Assembly: GCF_001411555.2 (NCBI RefSeq)
Contig: NC_049905.1
Coordinates: forward strand, 6,353,053 to 6,417,052
Direction of reading: 5' to 3'
Length of the DNA: 64,000 bases
Origin: Juglans regia
Taxonomy: Eukaryota; Streptophyta; Magnoliopsida; Fagales; Juglandaceae
Shown here: positions 22,951 through 35,427 of the stretch, one piece after another
Layout: each line of letters begins with the position of its first letter
Numbering within the stretch: the first letter of the stretch is position 1
Notes under the pieces: model-generated
Databases searched by the model: none
What the model was told of the DNA's origin: nothing
The model's input: the letters and a program-made list of their open reading frames with translations, nothing else
Program-made: the position numbers and the translations under genes

Positions 22951-22956
22951 ATTGGT

Positions 22957-23127
22957 GAAAAATACTTTAGCCACAAAGTGACTACACAAAAATAAACTTA
23001 CAAATCGATGTACGTGACTTGATGTGGTACGTCAAATTGTAAAGTTAATTTTATTATAAAGTAGATCTAACGAATTTTATGACACCATATCAGTTTGTGA
23101 ATATACTGTGTCTCGAGCAGTTCTCTT
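22957..23127. mobile_element. Family-3 foldback MITE (CTTTAGCCACAAAG type)
   Basis: It begins GAAAAATACTTTAGCCACAAAG and contains ACTTGATGTGGTACGTCAAA and TATAAAGTAGATCTAACG. It parallels the copy in the E1 intron (63412-63593). The right end is degenerate. Confidence 0.7.
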
Positions 23128-23420
23128 TGTAAATATTCAGTATACAAGACAGTACACTATTAACATGATAAAAGTTCAATTTAAAAAATAGATTTACAAA
23201 TAAAATTATGTGGTATCTACGACATAGTCAATGTATTTTTATGCCGACTTCTAATATAATTTTTTTTATCAAGAATGTGAGTGCTGTCCTTCCTTGGACG
23301 CGAATGGAGAAGGGAAAGGGCATATAAATTAAGCATATATTCCATTCAGAGCTCAAACCAGCCTGCAAATGAGTGAACAATATCAATGCCCACCAATGGC
23401 ATTAGACAAGCTAGACCACT

Positions 23421-23448
23421 CAGTGCAGTGCAGTGCAGTGCAGTGCAG
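23421..23448. repeat. (CAGTG)n pentanucleotide microsatellite
   Basis: Five perfect CAGTG units followed by CAG. Confidence 0.9.
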
Positions 23449-25281
23449 GCGCTTTATTAGACAAACAAAAAAACAACCCCACTCAAAGCAAAGCCGGTTT
23501 CCATCGATCTCTCCCTAAATGAGGACTTATATAATATTTAATATGATCATACATGATCTGAATGCTTCGTTTTGCACTCAATATGCCCAGAATTCCCTGC
23601 CCCACGTACGCAGTACTGTTGCATGCAAGATTCACATCAAACAGAAGTACAGAGATCCATAATATTTTGTTTATCCTAATTCGACACTTATGTCATTCCT
23701 TTCAGACATCCAGGACCGAGTATCTATAATTTCTACACAAGCTTTGATGCATTACTCTAGAGTGGTTTCTCCTTCTCTCTCTCCTTTTTGTTCCCATTAG
23801 GATGGAATTACTAAACATTAGGAGATAAGAGGGAAGAGGTAGAGAAGAACGTACACCTTTTAAGCAACAAGACAAAGCTGAAGGCAATTTAACCGTGGTT
23901 TCCTTTTTGACGTTGCAGAGATAAAAATGGTGAAAGAAACAAATGCGTAAAAAAAAGGTATAAACGTTCTAAAGGAAATTAGAAGGACGGGGGCAATAAA
24001 TGTTGCATCATTCTATGACATGATGTAGAACTAAAACTGAGGATCAGAAATGGGGTTTTTTTGTTTGGGAGTGCCTTGGTGGGTCTCTATGTTATCATGA
24101 CAAAAGTTGAATATATATATATAATATAAAATAGTTGTAAAAGATAAAATAAGATAATACTATCTAGAATGGTTTAAGAAGGGGTTGGCTGCAAGTCGTT
24201 TTCACACTGAGCTGGTGTTTACCTTAATAAAATAAGCTAAGCAATCAGAAAAGAAAGGGATTAGTTTTTTCTTTTCTTGGATGCTTGCAGGCTTTAGCCT
24301 ATATCCTCTAGTAGCAGTTGTTATCACAGAAAGAAATGTTGTTTTCCTAGCTATGGAAGATGATGGAGAAGATCATGATCAGGGGTTGGCCATGGTTGAG
24401 ATCGATCGTCTCAATCCAAACACCAAAAATTATGAACTCCAGATATATTTTAAAATGTAAGAATTAAAACAAACAAATAAAAGGGATCAAGAGCACCTGA
24501 TCAGAGAGTGGAAATCCATAAATCAGAGGCGCACGTGTGCATCATCATAACAGAGATCTTTGAGCCCAGAAAATCGAGATGCCGGGGACCAGATGAACAG
24601 TTGCTCCTGACTTCAAACATTTGGCTATAGTGACTGATATTTTTTGCTTTGCCTGCCCTTCTTCATAATATTATAATCTGTGGCCTCCACAGTCTGAGTT
24701 GGGTACTAGAATCCACACAAGCAAACAGTTTTGCAGATATATATGGAAGAACACAAATGAAAAGAGAACTGACAGAATAATAGGAAATAATTAAGACCTT
24801 GCTTATTGTATCCTTCTAGAGTCAACCTGATCTGCAATTTGCTCATAAATATAGTGGAAGGAGAAATTAATGTAGTAAACAAAAGTCATATTGCTGTAGA
24901 TTTCTTTGATATCTCCATTTTCAAACTTCTATTCCATGCTTACTTCTTCTTATTCTGATTTCAGTTGACCAGGTCAAGAGAAAAACGATAAAAGAAACTG
25001 AACAGTGGATGATATAAATGCTGTTTCTTCTTGTACGCAGTTGGAAACTTAGATCATGGAATCATGAATACCAGCCATTAGAGAAGGAGAATAAAGGTCT
25101 AACAAGCTGAAGGAATGAGTACGAGATAGCACAGAAGGAGAAGAATAATTATAAGTTTTATATAGCCAAGAGAAGAAAAAAAACCCTCAATTATGAGAGA
25201 ATCACTAGTACTTGTAAATATATATATTAAACGTTATAAAAAACAGACGAAAATGGAAAATTAAGTTTCTAAAATAACGAA
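23449..25281. other. Intergenic DNA downstream of the ALOG gene
   Basis: No coding frame is recognised. The part nearest 25281 is the ALOG 3' UTR (transcribed leftward). A minus-strand polyadenylation hexamer could not be fixed with confidence. Confidence 0.45.
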
Positions 25282-25935
25282 CTATACGGTGGTCGTCGTC
25301 GTCGTCGTTTGAGCAACACCACTTCCACTTCCCTCACCAGAACCCCCAGCATCACCTCCTTGAATCACCTTCGCTGGCACATTTTCCGGCGAAGCAGAAG
25401 CTGCCACCACTGATGTGGTTGCCGTGACTGTGTGTCGTTTCCGCTTCTTCTTTTCATAAGGAATCCCTCTGGCTTTCGCCTGCCCTTCCCTCACCTCCCT
25501 CAAGTAAATCCTCACCGCCCTCGCTCCGAACGGGTTCGACTCCGGCCGTCCGCCGTTCTCCTCGTAAGCTGCTCTCAGGCGTCCGATCAGCGCATCCAGG
25601 CTCCCCCACGCTTGCTTTAGCGGGCAAGCACAGGGGGCCGGAGGGTTCGGGTGCCCGAAGTAGGGGCAACCGGAGATGTGCACCTTCGTCTTCCCAAACT
25701 GGTCCAAGTACTTCAAGAACTCGATCACGTGCGCACCACTGCACCGGGATAGAGTTAACGGAGGCTTGTGGTTCTTTAGGTACTGCAAAAAGGTATGCCA
25801 GTCTCGCCGCTTCTGTGACTCGTACCGACTCAGTGGCAAGGGCGATGAACCCTCCGCAGCCGGCGCCGAACCTGTTGCGGATGGACCCTCTCCGCTATTC
25901 GGGTCGGATGCACCAGCACCTGAAGCTGAATCCAT
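25282..25935 (-). CDS. ALOG-domain (LSH family) nuclear developmental regulator, single exon, 217 aa
   Basis: The start is the ATG at 25933-25935. A longer open stretch to 25941 has no further ATG. The domain spans about residues 36-167: [40 protein letters not shown], the zinc-ribbon insert [20 protein letters not shown] (H86, C90, H95, C102, C104), [20 protein letters not shown] and [21 protein letters not shown] basic KKKRKR nuclear signal at 162-167 closes it. N- and C-terminal tails are low-complexity Ser/Gly/Ala and a terminal Thr run, as in this family. ALOG proteins (Arabidopsis LSH, rice G1, tomato TMF) are small plant transcription regulators that act at organ boundaries and in meristem maturation. 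It is intronless in the coding part, as is common in the family. Which LSH paralogue it is was not determined. Confidence 0.95.
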   Translation of the reverse strand: MDSASGAGASDPNSGEGPSATGSAPAAEGSSPLPLSRYESQKRRDWHTFLQYLKNHKPPLTLSRCSGAHVIEFLKYLDQFGKTKVHISGCPYFGHPNPPAPCACPLKQAWGSLDALIGRLRAAYEENGGRPESNPFGARAVRIYLREVREGQAKARGIPYEKKKRKRHTVTATTSVVAASASPENVPAKVIQGGDAGGSGEGSGSGVAQTTTTTTTV

Positions 25936-26639
25936 AAACAAGAGCTAGCTATGGGTCTGTACAAGCAACAATTTTACCTAATATTTCGACAACTGGGAAT
26001 TGATGGTTTAACTTTTGTCTCTTCTGCCTTGAAAAGAAACCTCAATATCTATAGGTAAGTTTCCTCCCCGTGTCTTTCTCTCTCCAGTTTTCCGTATTTG
26101 GTCATGGTGGCATCAAGATCCGAAGGGACCGACTGCTCCGTTTGGATCGATGATCTCTTCACTTGAAAGAGCTTCTTTTGGAGTCTGGCCTCGCCTGTTT
26201 CGCTAGAAAGTTAAGGTATAATCTAAGCGGGGGAGGTGGGAGGAAGAGCTCTAGCTTGGTGATGGGACGTAAGATGAAATGAATGAATACGGACTAGACT
26301 CTCTCCTCTCACTTTTTTAGAGAGAGATAGAGAAGAAGAGTGCTGCTATATAGCCTATAGAGATAGATTTATTTTTTAAAAGAGGAGCAATAATCTGTGT
26401 ACAGAAAAACAAAAACTACGTGTAGAGAGAGAGAGAGTTCTTCTCTTTCTTTTTAGTTGTGGTGAGAGAGGGAAAGAATGGTGGAAGAATTCACAATTCA
26501 CGTGGTGGCCCTATCAGACATGACATGCTTACTATTCAACCCGGCGGATCCCTCAGCTCCTATCCCACTCTCTCACTACATTTTTAAGTTTCACTTGCCT
26601 TTTAACTCAGCTACGATTTGGACCGTGAGATTAAAAAAG
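25936..26639. other. ALOG 5' UTR and proximal promoter
   Basis: Only CT/GA-rich simple tracts and short shadow frames are seen. GAGAGAGAGAGAG at 26425-26437 and CTCTCTCCTCTCAC near 26300 could be GAGA-type elements. No other gene is present. Confidence 0.4.
26344..26353 (-). promoter_or_regulatory. Candidate TATA box of the ALOG gene
   Basis: GCTATATAGC lies about 410 bases upstream of the ATG on the minus strand, next to a GA/CT-rich block (26315-26340 and 26423-26450) of the sort often seen near plant developmental promoters. The assignment is tentative. Confidence 0.3.
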
Positions 26640-26790
26640 ATAGTTCTAAATAAAATATTATTTTTTAATTTATTATTATTTTAAAATTTAAAAAATTTAA
26701 TTATTTATTATATTTTATATAAAAATTTAAAATAATAAAATAAGATGAGATAAAATAAAATATTTCTATTTAGATATAGTTAAGATGCTT
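26640..26790. mobile_element. Degenerate family-1 MITE
   Basis: It contains AAATAAAATATTATTTTTTA, TTTAATTATTTATTATATTT and AGATGAGATAAAATAAAATA in the family-1 order. The termini are decayed. Confidence 0.6.
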
Positions 26791-26930
26791 GAAACTTAAG
26801 AGAATTATAAATTAATTTCAAAGTATGAATAACTTAAGAGCATTAGCTGTTCGTATTAATATTTTAAATAAAATTTGATAATTGTTATGCAATTATATAT
26901 ATTCAAATTTTTGTTTGAATTTGGAGATTA

Positions 26931-27132
26931 AGGCTTCGTTTGGTTGATGAACTCCTCTCAACTCATCTCAACTCATCATTACAACTTTTTCAAATTCTAA
27001 CATAAAATATAATAAATAATTTAACTTTTTCAAATCTCAAAATAATAATAATATTAAAAAATAATATTCTAACAATATTTTATCATCTCAACTCAACTCA
27101 ATTCAACTCACTTCAACATCCAAACACAACCT
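26931..27132. mobile_element. Family-1 MITE, well preserved
   Basis: The left end is (TTA)AGGCTTCGTTTGGTTGATG and the right end CATCCAAACACAACC(TTA). The interior has CATTACAACTTTTTCAAATTC and AATATTCTAACAATATTTTA. The TTA/TAA at both ends fits a PIF/Harbinger (Tourist-like) 3-bp target duplication. Confidence 0.8.
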
Positions 27133-28229
27133 TAAAGTACGAGGAAGACAGATTTTTTTAATTTTTCAGGAACCTTTTTGTTGTTTTTAATAAATTTTAC
27201 ATAATTTTTAAAAATTTAACTTTGAAATTCTTAATGCAACTTTTAAAGAAATGTTTGGACAATGAAATGAAATAAGAATCTCTCAAAATTTATCATAATT
27301 TTATTATTAAATATCACTTAAATTTATATTTTTAATTAATTTAATACGAATAATATTAATTATTATATAATTAATTATATATATCCATTTTTCTTTCTCT
27401 TAATAATTTAGTGCGTGGTGTGCTTCAGCCACGGTGGAACGTGGACCTAAATAAGGATAGTGGATCGGGTGGCATTTTGGGTCTCTTGGAAGTCAAAAGT
27501 TTCGAGGCTACTTAGGGAAAGAGGTTGTATTATAGTATCCGAGAGCTCAGTGGGATAATTGTACGTAAGATTTTTTCTTAAAAAGAATCATGAAATTAAT
27601 TAATATGAACATTTTAGAGATAAATTTCTAAATATTTTTGTGAAATTTATGGGATACATAAAAATATATTGAATTGAAATAATTTACAAAATCATGTCAT
27701 GTTTTCATTGAAGTTTGAGAAAATAGCTAGAGTCCATTAAAATGATATATATTGTTCGGAAAAGCAGTATTAATTAATAATTTTTTTTTTATATTTTTTC
27801 AAAAAATTATATTTTATATTTTTTGTAAAATGATAATTAGATATGAATTAATTGAGAGGAACAATTTTTATTAATGTGATTTTTGTAAGGACGTTTATAT
27901 ATAATGGAATTGGATGTGAGAAGTTTTTTAAGAGCCACTTAGATTTTCTGAATAATTTTCTTCATCAAGACAAAAATAAACATCTTAGGTCTACAATATC
28001 TCTATCATTAATGTACGTATCCTAATAACATGACCTTGATTAGGTGTTATTTATAGGGTTCTTTTTCCACCTTGTATAGCTAATTAATTTATTTGAGCGC
28101 GTTAATATGCCTTTGCGAATTCTATATATTCGTGATGGCCTTCATGTTCTTCAACATCCAAAAGGAGTACTCTCAAACGTCTAAACGTTGTAAAAAGAAG
28201 AGAATCAGTTGGATCTAATTAATTAAAGA
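27133..28229. other. AT-rich intergenic DNA
   Basis: No gene is recognised. A less AT-rich patch at 27410-27570 has no family resemblance. Confidence 0.45.
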
Positions 28230-28415
28230 AAAGTATTATAATTATAAAGAGATTGATCTATAAAAGTAAACTTATAAAATGACATCGCTTTATATGATAC
28301 ATTATATTTACTTTACAGTAAAAATAGTTTCATAATCTAACGTATCACATCAAGTCATGTCAATTTATAAGTTTACTTTTGTGAAATATATTTGTGGCTA
28401 AAGTAATTGATCTCT
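28230..28415. mobile_element. Family-3 foldback MITE
   Basis: Symmetric motifs are TATAAAAGTAAACTTATAAA on the left and AATTTATAAGTTTACTTTTG on the right. The centre has TATCACATCAAGTCATGTC, and it ends ATTTGTGGCTAAAGTAATTG. Confidence 0.65.
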
Positions 28416-29760
28416 TAATTAAATGAGTTTAAGGCATTCTTCATCCTTTTTTAAATGTTCATTTGGTAAAACTGATTTAGGCTAAAAGGGTTACGATGCA
28501 TGCATTACTCCAAACTATAAGAAGTGTTTTAGGGTTTTTGTGAGTTTTTCGAAGAAATTAGAGCGAGGAAGAAGATGCTTTAAGTACTAGTGGGGGTGAT
28601 GCAAGACATTAGGTAATGGATAATGATAGGTTTACTACCCTTCTACCACACTTCTACTACTCTATAGTATATTCGAAATTTTTATTTTTTTAAAGTATTT
28701 TTTTAACTTCCTTAATTATTAAAAAAATTAAAAAAATATACAACTTCACTAATAATTACTTCCTTAACCATTAAGTAAAAAAAACTTTAAAAATAAAAAT
28801 GTGTATCATTTTCCTTTTGTGAGATTGTTGGGACAAAAGATGTGGTCAAGGGTAATAGAATAATGCCTGAATATAGTTAGAGATATGCCAAAATAATGCT
28901 TACTTGAGCGCATAAAACCAAAACAAAAGGGAAAGGAAAATGAGAAGAGTAATGCTACAAATTATCACACACTTTAGCGGCCACTTTTATCACCTGTAGA
29001 TCATTATTTTTTTAAAAGTATAGACTCAAAGGGTGATAGACAATGCCACATCATTATAATAGGATAAAAATAAGATGTGGGTACGTTTATAGTTTGTAAA
29101 ATTTTCCAAATGAGAAGAGGAAGTTCAAGCAAATTAGGAGGAGAGAAAAAAAGAGTAGAACAACAGGGAGAGTACATACGTCATTTTAAAAAAATTAAAT
29201 ATTTGCGATGAGAATATATTTATTTTAATAATAAATAAATGACAATAAATAAATAATTTTCTTATAACGAGTCTATGAGCATTAGAACAAGAGAAAAAAA
29301 AAAAAAAAAAAGGGAAGGTCATGTCAAGTTGGCTGCATGATATTCATGAACAATTGCGGCATGCATGCATGTGTGGCCTGTGAACCAAGGCCGGAGCGGG
29401 TGGTCGGGGTGAAATGGAATGATATATAGTTGGAAGATCGATGACGTGAGAGGATGCATGGGTCTGGAGAATGGGGAAAGAAGTAAGAAACCCAGTAGAT
29501 TGGGAGTAGAGTACTTCAATCAACCAATGCATAATATAAAGTTTCCTTCTCTTTGCTAGCTAGCTATTGCAAATTAAAGGGAGATCAGCATGATCGTCAT
29601 GTGTTATTTTTTCATATATAGTAATTATTTCTTTCGATCTTTGATCTATATAATTTTCTTTTTTTATGAGTAGTGTTATTAATTTTCTCTCTCTCATATT
29701 TTATAGTCTAAAACTATTAAATGGTGTGGATCCATAATTCATTTATCACGTGTATATAAT

Positions 29761-29791
<31 letters not shown>

Positions 29792-29896
29792 TTTTTTACA
29801 TCATATAATATTGTAGAATTAGTAGCGTAAAATTATTAATGATCATATTAACTAATCAGAGCCCCAAGCTATCCAACAAAATAAGAAAATACATGA
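28416..29896. other. Intergenic DNA without recognised gene
   Basis: It contains a long A-run (29294-29312) and a (TA)n/T-rich tract (29763-29797). The patch 29330-29540 is less AT-rich with GCATGCATGCATG, but no protein or RNA family is recognised there. Confidence 0.45.
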
Positions 29897-30160
29897 CCGT
29901 TGTGCAAAACATACACTAATGATGATAAACTAAAATAAAAGCAAGCACGATGAAACACACGACACACAATATACTTTGTTCGGCAAATTGCATATCCGAC
30001 TTCAATTTTTCACGTACATCGCCCTTAGTCAGTACATCCATTGGGCGACACACAACTCCCACTGCACTAGGAGTATCCGGTCTCGAGCCGATCTTGGTAA
30101 CCTCAACCAATGTTCTCAGGTTTACATGATGAATGACAAAGCTGACTCACTTTAGCTTCC

Positions 30161-30556
30161 TCATATGTTTCGAGTGATCAAGCCTGTCTTTTTGCACTCT
30201 TGTATTTCCTTATACATCACTGACCACCCTAATGTTAAATACAAAGAGTTATATTTTTTACCATGCGCTAAGGCCAGCGCACCCATAGTGATCTTCCAAA
30301 CTCTTTCAAAGAACACTACTGCATAACCGCTGTCATCAAGCTGTCCCACAAAAATCAGGATTTTCTTCAGATCTGAAACATGTCTGACTTGCAATAAAGT
30401 CCACACACCCCAATTTGGAAGTGTGATGTGCACATCACCCACTCCTACTACATCTAGTGCCTCTTCATCCGCCGCATACATATTTCCAAAATCACCAATC
30501 AGACTGTGCATTGCAAGAATTAAGACATCATGAATTTTTTCTGCCACTACATTCAC
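30161..30556 (-). pseudogene. Copia gag-pre-integrase fragment
   Basis: The frame reads NMYAADEEALDVVGVGDVHI, LQVRHVSDLKKILIFVGQLD and MGALALAHGKKYNSLYLTLG. It closely follows the remembered copia pattern around VGVGDV, VRHVPDLKKNLISVGQLD and ARGKKTGTLY. The protease DSG motif expected upstream is not recognisable. Confidence 0.85.
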
Positions 30557-30580
30557 CGCATCATCCTCAACACTTTCTTA

Positions 30581-30797
30581 GGTCTCGTTTGTTTTCGGAT
30601 ATGAGATGAGATGAAATTAAAGTTAAAAAGTTGAATAAAATATTGTTAGAGTATATTTTTTAATATTATTTTTATTTTAGAATTTGAAAAAGTTGAATTG
30701 TTTATTTTATTTTGTATTGGAATTTGGAAAAGTTGTAATGATTAGATGAGATGAGATAAGATGAGGTGAGATGTTTTTCCAAAACAAACGAGGCCTT
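30581..30797. mobile_element. Family-1 MITE inserted in copia gag
   Basis: The ends GGTCTCGTTTG and CAAACGAGGCC form a near-perfect terminal inverted repeat. TTA lies directly outside both ends (30578-30580 and about 30795-30797), a PIF/Harbinger-type duplication. The insertion separates the copia zinc knuckle from the pre-integrase fragment. Confidence 0.88.
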
Positions 30798-30799
30798 AG

Positions 30800-30994
30800 A
30801 GTTTCTGCAGTTTTTCTTAATGTGGCCCGGCTTGCCACAACTCCAGAAGTGATATGCTGCCCAGATCTCATCTTACTCTTTCCTCTGCTCTTAGAGCTTG
30901 GCCTATCATGTCCTCTACCTCGATTGTCAATATTCAGAGCCGATCCTGAATCCGAGAACTCACCCGAGTCTCTTCCACGTACCTTTTTCTGCAA
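30800..30994 (-). pseudogene. Copia gag C-terminus with damaged CCHC zinc knuckle
   Basis: One frame gives RGRGHDRPSSKSRGKSKMRS, the basic linker. A neighbouring frame at about 30806-30847 gives WSCGKPGHIKKNC, a CX2CX4HX4C knuckle whose first Cys is replaced by Phe. The frame change between linker and knuckle indicates an indel. Confidence 0.75.
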
Positions 30995-31052
30995 GAATCA
31001 TGTCATGTATGTTGTCTCTTTTTCAGATCTGACCTTGGCTCTTGATACCAGT

Positions 31053-31560
31053 TGTTGTGCAAAACACACATACAAATAATGGCAAACTAAAGTAAAAGCA
31101 AGCACGATGAAGCACAAGACACAATATGCGTGGTTCAACAAATTGTCTACATCCACAGAGCTGCAGAAATCTTATTAACCAGAGAAGATTACAATCACTA
31201 ATTAATCTAAACTCACATCTCTAGGGTCTTTTTGCTCTCTCACTCAATATGCACTTACTTGAAAATTGTTCTCTATCAAAATATGTTGAAAAGTCGTACA
31301 AAACAAGTCAAATATAACATATTTATAGTAAACAGTGCTGGAAACTCTAATCTGGCAAAAACTACGTTATTCGCTTGAGCGGTGTGTTAAGCACACTTCA
31401 AGCGAACAACCAATGAACATTAGCTCGAGCAGGGTATCGAGCGTGGCTCGAGCGAACTCACGGGTTGAGTTTCGCTCGAGCCCACTGTTGAGCACATGTA
31501 TAACGAACTCACTGTTCCTCAATTTTTGCTCACAGATTAATCTCCACATACAACCCAACA
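31053..31560 (-). repeat. Complete copia 5' LTR (508 bp)
   Basis: It starts TGTTGTGCAAAACACAC and ends CAACCCAACA. The 29897-29995 segment matches its first 100 bp. GCTCGAGCGAACTCA-type repeats lie at 31375-31490. The 5 bases outside are ATGGG. A matching left duplication cannot be found because the left LTR is truncated. Confidence 0.8.
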
Positions 31561-32156
31561 ATGGGAACATGCACTTGTTTTTTATTCCGTGCTAGGAAAT
31601 AGACCTCACATGATAAATATAAATTTCTCTTTTTGATAAGTAAACGATTATAAATATAAAATATATTTTAATGCCTCATGCATGTAAAATATATGTAAAA
31701 TACAAAATATATTTAATTTACATGAGGCAATAAAACCAAAAAAGCATGCAGTGAATTAAGCAGCACCCTTTTCTTTTGTATTTCCATATATCCAACAAAA
31801 ACTCGGTACATATATATTTGTAATAATTTTCTATATATTCGATCTCCATCTTCTTTGTTCTCATGCATCATGCAGATCGAAATCAGCATTCTGCAGCCCC
31901 ACGAAATCCCTTTATTGCCATTAGCACAAAAGAAATAACTCGGAATGATGCTCTCTCGTCTGGCGATACTAGAATAAGGAACTCTTTCTATTTGGGCACT
32001 TATTTCCGATCTAACCTCTATCTGCATGTGTTCCTGCACCATCCAAAAATTATAGGAAATTAAAGCAAGTGGAAAACCATAGTACTATATACGGCAGTTC
32101 ATGAATATTTTTCAAGCACTTATTCGTGAACATCACGCAGAGGATCGATTGCTATA

Positions 32157-32193
<37 letters not shown>

Positions 32194-33360
32194 TTGGGAC
32201 TTGGGATGTACCAAGATTGCTAAACACGATCTCTATCTAGCTTGCAGGTTTCTCTCTTCTTCAATAATAGACGAGCATTTTAGCATATTCTATGTGAGTT
32301 TTCATTGTGTGTGGTTCCAAGTAGAAAGATTTTATATATTAGAATCGATCGATCCCACAGTTATACATAATATTTTTGACCTCAAGATAAATCTCTATGC
32401 ACTAATAATAACTAACAAGAAATTTTAGAAATTGGAAAAAGAAAGTATATAGGTAATGAAAATGAATTTTGACAGTACGTATCCACGCTACTTTATTTTT
32501 ATTTTTTTTCCCTGCCATAATATAATGATAGAGAAATGGTGTCATCGCAACATTTAATTCACAATTTCAAAAGCTGTATAAATATGGTTTTTCTTTGTTA
32601 TTTAGGATTCACTAAAATTCTTTGTACTTTTTACGGGATAAATTTGGATTAATATATAATCTATGGACGCATGGACACTCTATATATAATATTTAATATT
32701 GACAAAAAAACTGTACAAATATAATTAATATTGATAAAATGTTATATGGTCCACACATGCACATACCATCGTAATTCTTTAAATATTATCTAATTATTAT
32801 AAGAAAATTATTTATTTGTTACGAATTATTTTTCTATCAAAATGATTATATATTGATAAAATAAATGTTATATCGTGGTCATAAATAATATTTTCATCGT
32901 AAATAACTCATCATATATAAATACACATTATATATATATATATATACGCATACACATTTTGTACGTAGCTGTAATATACATATAGTAGTACTGCAAGTCT
33001 TTTCAGAATTAAAGAATTAATTCGCAAATAATTGGATATAGGTTTAAATTAAATATTGAAACAAGTGAGTAGTTGTTATACGTTTGATACTTTAAATTAT
33101 GGAGCACGCATGCATGATGGACATATATTATATTATAAGGAAATTCCCGTTTCAGCTATATATATTTTCTTTTTGAATTTGGCATCTTATAGATTTTTAA
33201 AGCTTATATATGATTATGGCCAAAATAAAAGATAAAGTTGGTGGAGTTGATTTGAAATGGTCCATATTAGATGATGGTGCTTCCCTTTCAGATCAATTGA
33301 CGTTCTTCCCAATTTAAATCAATTTTCATTCAATGCTATAATATATATATATATATATAT
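31561..33360. other. Intergenic DNA with microsatellites
   Basis: It holds (TA)n at 32156-32192 and 33339-33360 and other short AT runs. A 109-codon minus-strand open stretch at 31713-32042 has no recognisable family features and is not called. No gene is seen. Confidence 0.45.
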
Positions 33361-33534
33361 AGAGTAATATTACATACAGTCGTAGAATGCGTAAATATTG
33401 TACATTTATTTTGAAAAAGAGTGAAGTCCACTATTAAAAAATTAATTTCTTTTCATGTGGGTTTCATATTTATTCATTTTTTTCAAAACGACTGTATGAT
33501 ACTTGCACACTCATGATTGTAAATATCTTTTCTC
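33361..33534. mobile_element. Family-4 foldback MITE (GAGTAATATTACATACAGTCG type)
   Basis: The left arm GAGTAATATTACATACAGTCG is complementary to the right-end region around ATGATTGTAAATATCTTTTCTC. Interior landmarks are AAGTCCACTATTAAAAAATTAATTTC and a TTTTTTCAAAACGACTGTATG arm. Similar copies lie at 39880-40062, 40090-40260, 40345-40515 and 40943-41118. Confidence 0.65.
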
Positions 33535-33690
33535 ATATATATATATAAATATTTATATATACACTTCATTTTTTAGAAGAGAAGTGCTATAGAGCATTCA
33601 CTGTAGTGGTGCACTCAATGCACACACTACGTGGATGGCTCTCATCCACTTATTTTTTTTTCCTTCCTTCTTTCAAACGGGCTTCTCTCT

Positions 33691-33873
33691 CTCATCTCTC
33701 TCACCAGCGTCTCTCTCTCTCATCATCTCCGCTCTCTCTCATCTCTCCTCTCTATCTCATCTCTTCTGCTCTTGCTCTTGCTCTCTCTCTCATATCCGCT
33801 CTCGTCTCGCTCTCTCTCTCATCTCTACTCTCGCTCTCCCTCTCATCCCCTCTCTCTCATCATCTCTCCCATC
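33691..33873. repeat. CT-rich low-complexity tract
   Basis: About 180 bases are almost pure CTCTCTCATCT variants. The open stretches in all three plus-strand frames here come from this composition, not from coding. Confidence 0.9.
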
Positions 33874-34007
33874 CATCTTTAATTTTAAATTTAATAAATA
33901 TGTGGTGTAAATTTTGACACATCATAAGTACAAAATTGAATATCGTAAATAGTGACTTCCATATATAATATTTCTTTTCGCAAAAAATCTACTCAACCTC
34001 CTACTAT

Positions 34008-34198
34008 TCATACAACCTCCACACTCCATATTATTTTTAATTTTTATTATTTTTTTCTTTTATTAAATATTTATTATATAAATAATGAATAAAAAATTTA
34101 AAAAGAATAAACTCAAAAAAAATTTTAAAAAAATATTAAAAATTTAAAAAATTTAAAAAAGTGTGGAGTGTGGAGTGCGGTGGAGGTTATGTAGCAAA
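34008..34198. mobile_element. Family-5 MITE (ACACAACCTCCACCACACTCC type)
   Basis: The left end is ACAACCTCCACACTCCATA and the right end is GTGTGGAGTGCGGTGGAGGTT. The A/T interior AATATTTATTATATAAATAA is shared with the reverse-orientation copy at 38786-38991. Confidence 0.75.
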
Positions 34199-35427
34199 CC
34201 TCTTCTTTTCGAAAACATGCATGCATGCATGTTGCTGAGAATTGACACCGCATAAGTAAATTACTAACTTCCTAGTACTACTACTACTACAGGCAACTCG
34301 ATCATCATAGCTAGCTACTCCGATTATAAGCTTATCCAGCTTGACACGTACGTACCCTTGAAATAATGACATGATCTCTTCACTAGATCATGTCTTAATT
34401 TACTTCGATCTCAGTAGTTGTATCAAATATAATCTCGTGAAAGTTGGTCGGGGATTTGATTATTATTGTTCTGATCATCATATATATATATACCATTTTG
34501 AGATTCATGTAGTACTGTTCATGGCATGGATTCTCAGCACCATCATGTTTTGAAATTGCACGCAGATCTTATTCTAAAAATATATATATGTATTAATTAT
34601 TATATATATATGTATATTATATGCCTTGATCAGTACCAACTTGACTAATGCGGGTTTAGGATTCTCGACTTTATTTTACAGCTTCAGATTACTATTAATA
34701 TTCAATTAATTAATAAAGTATTTATTTTTACGATTCTATTTTATTAAATATAATATCATAATTAGATGCGTCCCGTGATTCATTGTCGCGAATAATATAT
34801 GTCGCATGCAACTTGCGTATATATATTTATATATATGTCACACATGACATTAATATTTCTTCAATAGTACCAGATCCAACTTACCAAAAATATTTTATAA
34901 TATAATATATTATTATAAAATATGCTGATGATAATTTCCCACCTTCGAGTCCAGCCAAAGTTAGTAGAACCCTAGAAAGATTCTGCACTAAACTCATCGT
35001 GACTTATAGCCACCTCCTCATGTTCAGAAAATATTTATTAAAAATTTATAACGTGTATTTACGTGCATAAACCATCTTATCATTACAAAAATTTTTAATT
35101 TTTATATAAAATATAATAAATAATTTAATTTTTTTAAAATTTTAAATAATTATAATATTTAAAATTAATATTTAAAATTTTATTTAAAATAAAAAATTCT
35201 CATCAAACTCTTCAAACTTACTCAAATGCTTATGAGATCTTTTATACCGGGTGATCTATGTTTTTACTTTCTCACAGAAGAGAACCATAGCCCATAACAT
35301 TAATTTGTTACATATGTGGACATCAATTAATGAGTAAATTCTACTAATTAGGAGAAGGAGAGAGAGAGCTAGCTAATGGCCGGGGTGGTAAAAGCTAGCA
35401 GTAGCAACATTTAATATATGGCATGAG
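34199..35427. other. AT-rich intergenic DNA with a degenerate family-1 MITE
   Basis: Around 35071-35232 the order ATCTTATCATTAC, AAAATATAATAAATAATTTAA and CTCATCAAACTCTTCAAAC resembles family 1. The rest, with (TACTAC)n at 34278-34290 and TA runs, holds no gene. Confidence 0.45.

Larger units (their letters stand above)
29897..31560 (-). mobile_element. Broken Ty1/copia retrotransposon
   Basis: The right (5') LTR is complete at 31053-31560 with TG...CA ends. Immediately inside it on the minus strand is TGGTATCAAGAGCC (31037-31050), an initiator-Met-tRNA primer site. The left (3') LTR is truncated to about 100 bp (29897-29995). The interior keeps only gag and pre-integrase fragments; integrase, reverse transcriptase and RNase H are deleted. 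A family-1 MITE interrupts it. Confidence 0.85.

Noticed and set aside
29330..29540. miRNA precursor near 29.4 kb
   Set aside because: I compared it with remembered conserved plant miRNA sequences and found no match and no obvious long stem.
31713..32042. 109-codon minus-strand open stretch
   Set aside because: No recognisable domain, low-complexity neighbours and no splice or promoter context. It is probably chance in AT-rich DNA.
33606..33917. Open stretches in all three plus-strand frames
   Set aside because: They result from a CT-rich low-complexity tract and encode only Ser/Leu repeats.
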